From assembly GCF_023715205.1 (NCBI RefSeq), contig NZ_JAMBNR010000003.1:310001-374000 (forward strand): a DNA stretch of 64,000 bases, given 5' to 3'. Shown here piece by piece: positions 35,140-42,311 of the stretch (positions are counted from its first letter, which is position 1; each line of letters starts with the position of its first letter). The notes under the pieces are model-generated. The model had not been told where the DNA came from. It worked only from the letters and a program-made list of their open reading frames with translations, and ran no database searches. The translations under genes were made by a program, and so were the position numbers. Source of the stretch: Mesobacillus maritimus (GTDB taxonomy: Bacteria > Bacillota > Bacilli > Bacillales > Cytobacillaceae).

Positions 35140-35501
35140 TTTGAATCCCCCCGATGTGTTTGCTTGCTTTTAAATGAACAAAACAGCTAGATAACAGCTG
35201 TTTTGTTCATTATATCTAGCTATAACGGCTAGCTGTCGAGCCGCTTCCGCTTTTATCTTATCCAGCTACAGCGGCTTGCCCCTCGAGTCATAAGCTTGTC
35301 CAGCTTTAGCGGCTAGGGGCTCGGGTCATAAGCCAAATCTCTCCAGAGGCTAACGCCTCTTACGTGATTCGCCTTATGCCTGTCGCCCCTGTTCGAGCCG
35401 CTCCACTTTTCTTTCAATCCGTCAAGAAGGTTAAAGAACAACCTTCTGGCCGGCTCGTCTTATGCTTGTCGGGGCAGATCGAGCCGCTTCCGCTTTTAAA
35501 T
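35140..35501. repeat. Mosaic of GC-rich repeats inside the ABC operon
   Basis: No gene. Two direct repeats, TCCAGCT..AGCGGCTTGCCCCTCG and TCCAGCT..AGCGGCTAGGGGCTCG, each followed by GTCATAAGC, lie at about 35258-35330. Three copies of a GAGCCGCT(T)CC(G/A)CTTTT block occur near 35241, 35394 and 35478, two of them preceded by TATGC(C/T)TGTCG. The composition is clearly richer in G+C than the flanking genes. Similar fragments occur at 59155-59190 and, decayed, at 19318-19362. Confidence 0.75.
35173..35211 (-). terminator. Stem-loop between binding-protein and permease genes
   Basis: A perfect 16-base inverted repeat (AATGAACAAAACAGCT and its complement) with a 7-base loop, 34 bases upstream of the MalF-type permease. 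It is followed by TAAAAG rather than a T-run, so it more likely acts as an mRNA stability or attenuation element than a full terminator. Confidence 0.7.
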
Positions 35502-36824
35502 TTACTTACGCTTGTCTTCCCATTGCTTGATAGAATCTGCTTCAACTTCATCCCATGTCATGCCACCATCAAGGTATTTCTGCATGTTTGGTCCTGCAAC
35601 GCCAGTTCCCCAAGGGTTGCTTGGATATCCAGCGAAGATCCAGCCAATTGTTTTTCCTTCAGATGAATAACGGTAAACGTCTTTTGAAAGTGGGTCAGCG
35701 ATTTTCTCTGTGTCATAGCCTTCGTAAGCAGGGATAAATTTGAAGCTTGTTAATACCGCTTCTTTACCTGTGTCAGAAGTGTACATCCAGTCTAAGAAAT
35801 CTTTCGCTGCTTTAACTTCAGCTTCATCTGCTTGTCCATTTACAGCCCAGTAACTTGAAACGCCAACTGGAATGCTGCCTTCATAGCCTTCAACAGGAAT
35901 TGGAAGAATTCCAATGTTTTGTGCAACTTCTTCATCCATTTGTTCTACAGAAGGGTAAATCCAGTTACCTTGTTGAATCATCGCTACTCTTTCTAGAGAG
36001 AAGTACTCTTCAACTTGTTGTGAGTAGTCTAAGCTTAGAACCGGTTGAACTGAATAGTCGTTTTGAAGGTCAAGGAAACGTTTCATTTCATCGCCTTTTT
36101 CAAACTTAACTGTATCTGCGTTGAAAGAATTCACAACAGAATGATCGAACTCATCTGCTAAAAATGCATTTGCTAGATGGTCACCTAGAACCCAAGCTTC
36201 TTTACCAGGAAGAGCAAATACAGCTTCAATTCCTAGCTCATCTTTTTTGCTGTCTAACGTTTTAACTGCTTTCTCTAAATCGTCATAAGACTGAATGCTT
36301 GCTGGGTCAATGCCAGCTTCTTTGAAAATACGCTTGTTGTAAACTAATCCGTAACCTTCCTGGTTTACAGGTAAGCCAAGGATTTTCTCACCATCTTCTA
36401 CTGTTGCAAGTGTACCTTCTAATGCAGCGTCCGCTGCTTTTGTATCAGCTAAATCTGTTAAGTACTCTTTATAATCTAGAACATCCTGTGGACCAGTCAC
36501 GTTAAAGATGTTGATGTCTTCTCCCGCAGAGAATGAGGATTTCAGAACCGGCGCATAGTCTGTTCCGCCACCAACTGTTTTAACATTGATATCAACGTTT
36601 GGATTTTCTTCTTCATATTGTGCAACCAAATCTTCAAATTGAGTTTTGAACTCAACTTTGTTTTGGAAAATATCGATTGTTACTTTATCGCCAGATGCAG
36701 CATCTTTGTTTTTATCAGAACTTCCTTCATCTGTTCCACCGCCACAACCTGCTAGTAAAATACCAGATAATGCTAATGCTGAAGCTGCCTTAAAATAAAA
36801 CTTTTTGCCTTTCATTCCATTCAC
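35502..36824 (-). CDS. Carbohydrate ABC transporter substrate-binding lipoprotein
   Basis: A 440-residue extracellular binding lipoprotein of the CUT1 type. Residues 1-27 form a lipoprotein signal ending at LAGCGGG with the lipidated Cys near 27. The mature part has the family 1 solute-binding fold (TIDIFQNKVEFKTQFEDLVAQYEEENPNVDINVKTVGGG at the start; VGVSSYWAVN and AKDFLDWMYTSDTGKEAV later). It would deliver sucrose or short oligosaccharides to the permeases. It is the first gene of the operon, behind a promoter with several operator-like repeats and a cre site. Confidence 0.92.
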   Translation of the reverse strand: MNGMKGKKFYFKAASALALSGILLAGCGGGTDEGSSDKNKDAASGDKVTIDIFQNKVEFKTQFEDLVAQYEEENPNVDINVKTVGGGTDYAPVLKSSFSAGEDINIFNVTGPQDVLDYKEYLTDLADTKAADAALEGTLATVEDGEKILGLPVNQEGYGLVYNKRIFKEAGIDPASIQSYDDLEKAVKTLDSKKDELGIEAVFALPGKEAWVLGDHLANAFLADEFDHSVVNSFNADTVKFEKGDEMKRFLDLQNDYSVQPVLSLDYSQQVEEYFSLERVAMIQQGNWIYPSVEQMDEEVAQNIGILPIPVEGYEGSIPVGVSSYWAVNGQADEAEVKAAKDFLDWMYTSDTGKEAVLTSFKFIPAYEGYDTEKIADPLSKDVYRYSSEGKTIGWIFAGYPSNPWGTGVAGPNMQKYLDGGMTWDEVEADSIKQWEDKRK

Positions 36825-36878
36825 TCCCTATTGAGCTTGTCTTATTTTTAAAATGCAATGAATTCGTTTGCACTATCT

Positions 36879-36892
36879 TATAAGCGCTTACA
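36879..36892 (-). promoter_or_regulatory. CcpA cre site of the sugar ABC operon
   Basis: Minus-strand TGTAAGCGCTTATA matches cre (TGWAANCGNTNWCA) at 13 of 14 positions. It is downstream of the transcription start, between promoter and binding-protein gene, a roadblock position. Confidence 0.7.
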
Positions 36893-36931
36893 AACTCATT
36901 AAAATAAAGAACTTAGTGTAAGGCTTTCCAT

Positions 36932-37024
36932 CTTAGTTGTGCAACTAAGGAAAACGTTTGCACCAGTTACTATCACGATAATAGCATATAGATTTAAGAA
37001 AACGCAAGTGCAATCGTTTTCTTA
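36932..37024 (-). promoter_or_regulatory. Promoter and operators of the sugar ABC operon
   Basis: On the minus strand TTGCGT (37002-37007) and TATTAT (36978-36983) are 18 bases apart. The -35 box lies at the edge of a perfect 10-base inverted repeat, TAAGAAAACG and CGTTTTCTTA (36995-37024). A GCAAACGTTTTC operator-like site (about 36952-36963) overlaps the +1 region, and CTTAGTTG/CAACTAAG (36932-36949) follows. The LacI-type regulator of the operon is the likely ligand of the AAACGTTT site. Confidence 0.6.
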
Positions 37025-37623
37025 GTTTCATTTTTTTGTGTACATCCGGTGAAAACGCCTAGATTACGGCTTTTTTCTACAATGGTAAATGTTTCTCTAT
37101 TTCCCCTCTAACATCGATCATGTGTATATCCTGCCGCTTTTTCGTTTTTTCTCCACAATAAGAATGTTTGTCTGCTGTACTGAATAAACCGTTGACATAC
37201 GGGGAGTAAAATAAAACCATGACAGTTTGAGACTTGAAAAATTCCCTCTACGTGGGTGGTTTGTTACTGTTCTATTCCCCTTAGAGATTAACCGATCTTA
37301 AAACCCTCCTTTAATGTACCTTTCCCCCACTATTATGTAATAACCTCTTGTCTTTTATGAGAAAAACAAGGACTTTTCGCTCCTGGCAGTTAACGCATAT
37401 TTACTAGATGATAAGCCAAAAATACAATTCGACTTAAAATCATTTTTAAAATGTCTTCCATTTCACTGTATATTTTAGTTTTAATTCCTTCGATTAAGAC
37501 TTTTTCAATGAGCTTTGAAAAGATAACCCCGCTTCGTCGCTCGTTCCAAATCCCCTGTAAATTACCAGAATGTTGAAAAACCAAGCGAGTGCTCTAGGTG
37601 TTTTGACATAGATTCTGTAATAA

Positions 37624-37640
37624 TGTTATCAAACTGTTAT
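37624..37640 (+). promoter_or_regulatory. WalR box upstream of the yocH-like gene
   Basis: TGTTAT-CAAAC-TGTTAT fits the WalR consensus TGTWAH-N5-TGTWAH at every position. A TTGACA lies 17 bases upstream (37602-37607). WalR control of yocH is known in Bacillus subtilis. Confidence 0.65.
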
Positions 37641-37870
37641 TCTCGTAAAATAATTAATATCTCCCTGTTCTTTTTTTGTAAGACTAGTTTGTTAAGATAG
37701 TCCATGACAAACGAGCAAGCGCTCGGTTTATATAAATGGACTGGTCCTACAACTGAATAAGGCTTGTCTAAAAGAACATAACAGCCTAGGTCATACTCGC
37801 CACATGAACTTACAAATAATCTGAATGCATTTTGGCATTAAAAAAGAACGCCGACGGGAGGCAAATGAAA

Positions 37871-38809
37871 ATGAAACGAAAATTAGTATCGTTGGTTGCA
37901 ACAGCCGCTATTTTTACAACAGCCGCAACCACTGCACAAGCACAGGAAGTTACCGTACATAAGGGAGACACACTTTGGGGATTTTCCCAAGAATATGGGG
38001 TTTCTGTTGATTCGATTATGAAATGGAACAATCTTTCTAGCGATTTAATTTTTCCAAATGATGTACTAGCAGTTGCGCCGATGAAAAAGATTGTCGTACA
38101 AAAAGGAGATACACTTTGGGGCATTGCGTGTGACAACGGAGTAACCGTTGACCAATTAATGAAATGGAATAGCCTTAAGTCTGATTTGATCCATCCTGGT
38201 TTAAATTTAACGATTTATCTAGATCAGACAACGACAAATAATACACCAGCACAAACAAAAGCACCTGCACAACCTGCGAGCGCAGAAACAAAAGCAACTG
38301 CCGACGTTAAAGTTGAAGCAAAAGCTGTGAAAGTAGATAAAGTACCTGAAGTACAAGAAAAGCAAACAGAAACAGTAGCAGCACCTAAACCAGAAGAAAA
38401 GGCTTCTGAGCAAGAGGCAGCACCGGCAGTAGAACAAACAAAGACTGAACAAGCTGGTAGCCAAGAAACCAATATCCAAGCTAGTACGAAACCAACTGAA
38501 ACAGAGGAAAAAGAAGCAGGCAAAACCATCACAGTGGAAGCAACGGCTTATACTGCAAGCTGTGAAGGATGCTCAGGGGTCACAAGCACAGGTATTAATT
38601 TAAAAGAGAATCCTGATATGAAGGTGATCTCCGTTGATCCATCTGTCATTCCACTTGGCTCTAAAGTTCATGTTGAAGGATATGGAAATGCGATTGCTGG
38701 AGATACGGGTGGCGCAATTAAAGGAAACAAAATTGATATCTTCATTCCGAATCACGATGATGCCATCAATTATGGCCGCCAACAAGTAGAAGTAACAATT
38801 TTAGATTAA
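37871..38809 (+). CDS. yocH: Secreted LysM-3D domain cell-wall hydrolase (YocH-like)
   Basis: A 312-residue exported protein. A signal peptide (1-24, ending TAQAQ) leads to two LysM domains (about 26-70 and 75-118, each with KGDTLWG and MKWN), which bind peptidoglycan. A 100-residue linker rich in Ala, Glu, Lys and Thr follows, then a 3D domain (about 218-312) with AYTASCEGCSG, GDTGGAIKGNKIDIFI and its catalytic Asp residues. YocH of Bacillus is a muramidase-like autolysin with this architecture. The second of two close ATG codons is preferred (GGGAGG 9 bases upstream). It ends at a strong terminator. Confidence 0.9.
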   Translation: MKRKLVSLVATAAIFTTAATTAQAQEVTVHKGDTLWGFSQEYGVSVDSIMKWNNLSSDLIFPNDVLAVAPMKKIVVQKGDTLWGIACDNGVTVDQLMKWNSLKSDLIHPGLNLTIYLDQTTTNNTPAQTKAPAQPASAETKATADVKVEAKAVKVDKVPEVQEKQTETVAAPKPEEKASEQEAAPAVEQTKTEQAGSQETNIQASTKPTETEEKEAGKTITVEATAYTASCEGCSGVTSTGINLKENPDMKVISVDPSVIPLGSKVHVEGYGNAIAGDTGGAIKGNKIDIFIPNHDDAINYGRQQVEVTILD

Positions 38810-38860
38810 AACAAATGCGGAAGCGCCCATTATGAGCGCTGAATATAGAAGAAACACCAA

Positions 38861-38888
38861 GGGACACACGATTCAGTGTGTCCCTTTT
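38861..38888 (+). terminator. Intrinsic terminator of yocH, overlapping the convergent gene
   Basis: GGGACACAC and GTGTGTCCC form a perfect 9-base stem with a 6-base loop and TTTT after it. The stem includes the last codons and the stop codon of the minus-strand glycosyltransferase gene. Confidence 0.85.
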
Positions 38889-39694
38889 GCTAGTCTGGAC
38901 TGAATTGGTTGCCCATTCCAAAGAATTCGACTCTTCGCTTCTCTCTTTTTAACATCCGGCTCATTTAATAGCAGAAAGAAGTTTTTAGTTGGAAGGCTCC
39001 CCAAGTTATGCTTTTGTGACAGTACGTTCAGGTAAAACTGTCTCGCTTCTAACTGTTTCGATTGATTTTGGTTTGTGTCGGAGAAGTCATATAAAACACC
39101 CGCAGACGCCACACGGTGAACGACGTTCTGTTCAGACACGCGCAAAAAGAAATCCCAATCCCAATAATTGTGTATGTCTGGGTCAAAATAGCCTATCTCC
39201 TCATGTAACTTTTTTCGATATAAGCAGCCTGAAGGAACAAAGGTTGAAAATTTACGCATCGCTTGCAGGTCCAATTCATAGGCAAATAGTTGGCGGTGAA
39301 CAGGTACCCGCGTATTGTTTTCAGAGCGAAAATGAACAATTTCTACATCAGAATAAAGCAATGCGATCTCTTCTGTGATTTCTTTTACCATTAACTCGAT
39401 ATGAGTTGGTACGAGTAAATCATCGTCATCCATGAGCATAATCCATTCCCCTAACGCTCGGCTTACTCCGATATTTCGAGCATGTACATGTTTTTTGTTT
39501 TCCTCTAATTCAATCACAGCGATCTTTAGCTCTGGATAATACTCCGGTATCATCCTTACACTTTCTCCATGGTCATTAACAATAATCACTTCAAAATCTT
39601 TATATGTTTGTCGTCTCAAAGATTCAATTAACTCGGCTAATATGAACCTCCGATTATACGTTGTAATGACAACTGATATGAAAGGCTCTGTCAC
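38873..39694 (-). CDS. Family 2 glycosyltransferase
   Basis: A 273-residue GT-A fold glycosyltransferase: ISVVITTYNRRFILAELIESLRRQTYKDFEVIIVNDHG at the start, the nucleotide-sugar/metal motif MDDDDLL near residue 95, and NYWDWDFFLRVSE with the putative catalytic Asp. There are no membrane segments, so it acts in the cytosol, adding a sugar to an envelope glycan or protein; donor and acceptor are unknown. The GTG start at 39694 is chosen because GGAGGAGGAC lies just upstream; an ATG 16 codons earlier has no binding site. It lies between two wall-hydrolase genes but on the opposite strand. Confidence 0.88.
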   Translation of the reverse strand: MTEPFISVVITTYNRRFILAELIESLRRQTYKDFEVIIVNDHGESVRMIPEYYPELKIAVIELEENKKHVHARNIGVSRALGEWIMLMDDDDLLVPTHIELMVKEITEEIALLYSDVEIVHFRSENNTRVPVHRQLFAYELDLQAMRKFSTFVPSGCLYRKKLHEEIGYFDPDIHNYWDWDFFLRVSEQNVVHRVASAGVLYDFSDTNQNQSKQLEARQFYLNVLSQKHNLGSLPTKNFFLLLNEPDVKKREAKSRILWNGQPIQSRLAKGTH

Positions 39695-39777
39695 ATTTGT
39701 CCTCCTCCGATCGCAGTTTCTGAATCCTTTTACCCAGGTCATAATACCTCATACTGAACGAAAACATTGTCGCAATT

Positions 39778-39794
39778 TGTAATATAATCGTAAA
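39778..39794 (+). promoter_or_regulatory. Possible WalR box upstream of the NlpC/P60 gene
   Basis: TGTAAT-ATAAT-CGTAAA matches TGTWAH-N5-TGTWAH at 11 of 12 positions, about 75 bases before the start codon. Confidence 0.45.
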
Positions 39795-39867
39795 ATAACT
39801 GTCACCTAATTGTAAGCACTTTCATTATATACTAGATTCATCAACTAGCTATCGGAGGTTAACGACC

Positions 39868-40524
39868 TTGTTTAAGAGAATACTAGCTTTCTTATTAATG
39901 TTTACCATCATAGGAACAGTCGCTCCGTCACTGGACAATGCATCCGCTTCAGGAACATCTTATTATGTAAAAATAAATTCTGGCTCATTAAACGTTCGCA
40001 AGTCGGCCTCGACAAAAGCGACGGTTGTAACAAAACTAGCAAAGAATCAAGAAGTAAAAGTCCATAGTCAAGAAAAAGGCTGGGCAAAAGTGACAGCCAA
40101 TGGCAAACAAGGTTATGTTAGCAGCCAATACATAGCTCCCAAAACAACTGACAAGAAAAGTTCGGATTATCACAGCAAAGCCATCGCTGCTGGGAAACAG
40201 CAATTAGGCGTAAAATATCGTTACGGTGGCACTACTCCAAGTGGATTCGATTGCTCCGGATTTATTTCTTATTCTTATAAAAAAGCAGGCGTTACACTTC
40301 CACGTACGGCTGCAGAAATGCATACCAAAGGTAAAAAAGTAAGCAAACTAGAACCAGGGGACTTAGTCTTCTACGCAACTAGTGGCGGTAAGAAAGTCAC
40401 TCATGTTTCAATGTATATTGGCAATGGACAAGTTATTCATTCTACGACTTCTTCTGGCGTCAGCATTACTAGTATGAATAACTCCTACTGGAAAGCTAGA
40501 TATATTGGTGCAAAACGAATCTAA
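39868..40524 (+). CDS. Secreted SH3b-NlpC/P60 peptidoglycan endopeptidase
   Basis: A 218-residue exported wall hydrolase. A signal peptide (1-28, ending ASAS) is followed by one bacterial SH3 domain (about 31-90, SLNVRKSASTKATVVTKL, GWAKVTANGKQGYVSSQYI) and an NlpC/P60 catalytic domain (about 100-218). The triad is Cys129 (FDCSGF), His179 (THVSMYIGN) and His191 (QVIHS). Such enzymes cut gamma-D-Glu-diaminopimelate bonds in stem peptides. It starts at TTG with CGGAGG upstream. A WalR-like box suggests control together with yocH. Confidence 0.92.
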   Translation: MFKRILAFLLMFTIIGTVAPSLDNASASGTSYYVKINSGSLNVRKSASTKATVVTKLAKNQEVKVHSQEKGWAKVTANGKQGYVSSQYIAPKTTDKKSSDYHSKAIAAGKQQLGVKYRYGGTTPSGFDCSGFISYSYKKAGVTLPRTAAEMHTKGKKVSKLEPGDLVFYATSGGKKVTHVSMYIGNGQVIHSTTSSGVSITSMNNSYWKARYIGAKRI

Positions 40525-40572
40525 TGCTTCGCACTAGATATTGATCCCTTACAACGAAATGAGCTTAAACAG

Positions 40573-40600
40573 AAAAGCGATAGTTCCTATCGCTTTTTTT
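40573..40600 (+). terminator. Intrinsic terminator of the NlpC/P60 gene
   Basis: AAAAGCGATAG and CTATCGCTTTT form a perfect 11-base stem with a 3-base loop, then TTT. Confidence 0.92.
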
Positions 40601-40745
40601 GCTGCCCTTATTGACATTAATAGTAATAAACTTAGTCTTGTTTCACGTTTCTACTTCTCTAACCAACAAGTCCAGCAATACCTATTTTTGCTTTTCCACT
40701 ATCTTGCTAGAAAGACTCAAGGATTCTAATCAGCTTTTAAACAAG

Positions 40746-40912
40746 GTTGTTAAAATCCTAAAGCCGATTTTAACGGGAAAGAAGCTTTTCTACGTTACTA
40801 CTTCGTTTGTAAGCTCTTTTCTCTTCTTATAAACGAATATGGAAAGGAATTATAGCTAAATCATTCTATATTTTCTTTTAAAAAAACAACAATGTTTGAG
40901 AAAAGAGCCTTA
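40746..40912 (+). repeat. MITE-like element, copy B
   Basis: About 167 bases with the perfect core hairpin GTTAAAATC-CTAAAGCC-GATTTTAAC, the block TTTGTAAGCTCTTTTCTC and the end GAGAAAAGAGCCTTAAA. It is collinear with copies A and C. Confidence 0.8.
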
Positions 40913-41035
40913 AACAAACAGACGAACATGACCATGTTTACGCCTTTACTCCTTACAAACAAAATAAAACTGCAAGCGTCCTCGACAAAGCGGTTCAGCC
41001 TGCAGCTTCTTATTAACTTATAATCCTAGCTATTC

Positions 41036-42289
41036 TTATTTATACAGCAAATACTTGCTTCTAAGCTTCATAAATTCCTTTAAGTTCGGCTCCCACTCTG
41101 CTTTCATTTCCTCTACTGATTTGCCAGACTCAATGCCGTCGCGGATGCTGCCATTGCCGACAAGCTGGTCAAAGAAGGAAACACCGGCACTATTCCGCGC
41201 CCTAAACTCAAATTCCTCGGGATACATGTCATGAATCGCTTTAACGATATGGACACCTGTTTCAAACGGCCGGAACTCCTCGCGGTCAGTCAAATGAATC
41301 TGAATTCCGTGGTTTAGTTTATTTGCATTTTTAGAGAAGGTCGGCGTGAATGAGGCTGCACGGAATTGAACGCCTGGAAGACCGTATGAATTCAACTCAG
41401 CAGCCAAGTCTGTTCCATTGATGAACGGTGCACCAATCAGCTCGAAAGGCTTTGTTGTTCCCCTTCCTTCGGACACATTCGCTGCCCCTTCAATCAGCGC
41501 AGCACCAGGATAGACAAGCGCTGTTTCCAGTGTTGGCATATTCGGCGATGGCATCACAAAATGCAATGGTGTATCGTCATAATACATGTGTCGCTTCCAG
41601 CCTTTCATCTCGACAACCTTTAAGTCAGCACCAATCCCAAACTCTTTGTTGAAAAGTTTTGCTAACTCACCTACAGTCATACCGTGGCGGACAGGAATCG
41701 CATACTCGCCGATGAAGGATGAATACTGATCTTCAAGCACCGGTCCTTCTACCTTCAAGCCGCCAAGTGGATTCGGGCGGTCAAGTACGACAATCGGGAT
41801 ATTATTTTCCTTTGCCGCTTCCATTGCTAGCGCCATCGTATAAATATACGTGTAAAAGCGAGCACCAACATCCTGAATGTCAAATAAAAGCACATCGACA
41901 TTCTGCAACATCTCAGGAGTTGGCTTCTTCGTTGCACCATACAAACTATATACTGGAAGACCGGTTTTCTCATCGATGTATTTCTCGACATACTGTCCCG
42001 CCTGAGCATCTCCCCTGACACCATGTTCAGGACCATACAATGCAGTCAATTCGATATCTGGATGATTGTGAAGCAGATCGACAATGCTGTTGAGATTTTG
42101 GTCGACCCCAGTCGGGTTTGTAATCAACCCTACCCGTTTTCCTTTGACAAGCTCAAGCTCATCCTTTAGTAAAACCTCGACACCAAGCTTGAATTTGCCT
42201 GGTTTCTTCTTGACATTCTTTGCTGTCACCCCTGTCACCGTAGATAAACCAAGTAGAAGTACAAGTAGAACCATTAAAGTTTTTTTCAT
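41036..42289 (-). CDS. namZ: Exo-beta-N-acetylmuramidase NamZ (DUF1343)
   Basis: A 417-residue exported protein. A signal peptide (1-23) is followed by a DUF1343 domain of the NamZ/YbbC type: GKRVGLITNPTGVD, ELTALYGPEHGVRGDAQAG with the conserved Glu-His, LLFDIQDVGARFYTYIYTM, VVLDRPNPLGG and PSPNMPT. In Bacillus NamZ removes terminal MurNAc from peptidoglycan fragments, working with NagZ. It is encoded 22 bases after nagZ, so the pair is one transcript. Together they would release GlcNAc and MurNAc outside the cell. Confidence 0.92.
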   Translation of the reverse strand: MKKTLMVLLVLLLGLSTVTGVTAKNVKKKPGKFKLGVEVLLKDELELVKGKRVGLITNPTGVDQNLNSIVDLLHNHPDIELTALYGPEHGVRGDAQAGQYVEKYIDEKTGLPVYSLYGATKKPTPEMLQNVDVLLFDIQDVGARFYTYIYTMALAMEAAKENNIPIVVLDRPNPLGGLKVEGPVLEDQYSSFIGEYAIPVRHGMTVGELAKLFNKEFGIGADLKVVEMKGWKRHMYYDDTPLHFVMPSPNMPTLETALVYPGAALIEGAANVSEGRGTTKPFELIGAPFINGTDLAAELNSYGLPGVQFRAASFTPTFSKNANKLNHGIQIHLTDREEFRPFETGVHIVKAIHDMYPEEFEFRARNSAGVSFFDQLVGNGSIRDGIESGKSVEEMKAEWEPNLKEFMKLRSKYLLYK

Positions 42290-42311
42290 CGGAAGCTCCT
42301 CCGTTTCTTAT

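Larger units (their letters stand above)
36825..37870. other. About 1 kb regulatory region between divergent units
   Basis: Left part (36840-37025) holds the ABC operon promoter, cre and operators; right part (37600-37870) the yocH promoter region with a WalR box. In between, 37030-37600 shows only a weak 64-codon frame (37390-37584) that I do not call, and nothing else recognisable. Confidence 0.6.
40525..41035. other. Intergenic region with terminators and a MITE-like repeat
   Basis: Holds the terminator at 40573, MITE-like copy B at 40746-40912 and a weak stem-loop (about 40971-41012) that may end the namZ transcript on the minus strand. No gene seen. Confidence 0.6.

Noticed and set aside
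35214-35500. Tandem GC-rich blocks considered as a CRISPR array
   Set aside because: Repeats are few, unequal in length and rearranged, with no regular spacers and no cas genes.
37390-37584. 64-codon minus-strand frame in the 1 kb gap
   Set aside because: Weak start context and no family resemblance.
38219-38532. Long antisense frames rich in Cys and Phe or in Ser, Ala and Val over the yocH linker
   Set aside because: They mirror the biased Ala/Lys/Glu/Thr codons of the yocH linker.
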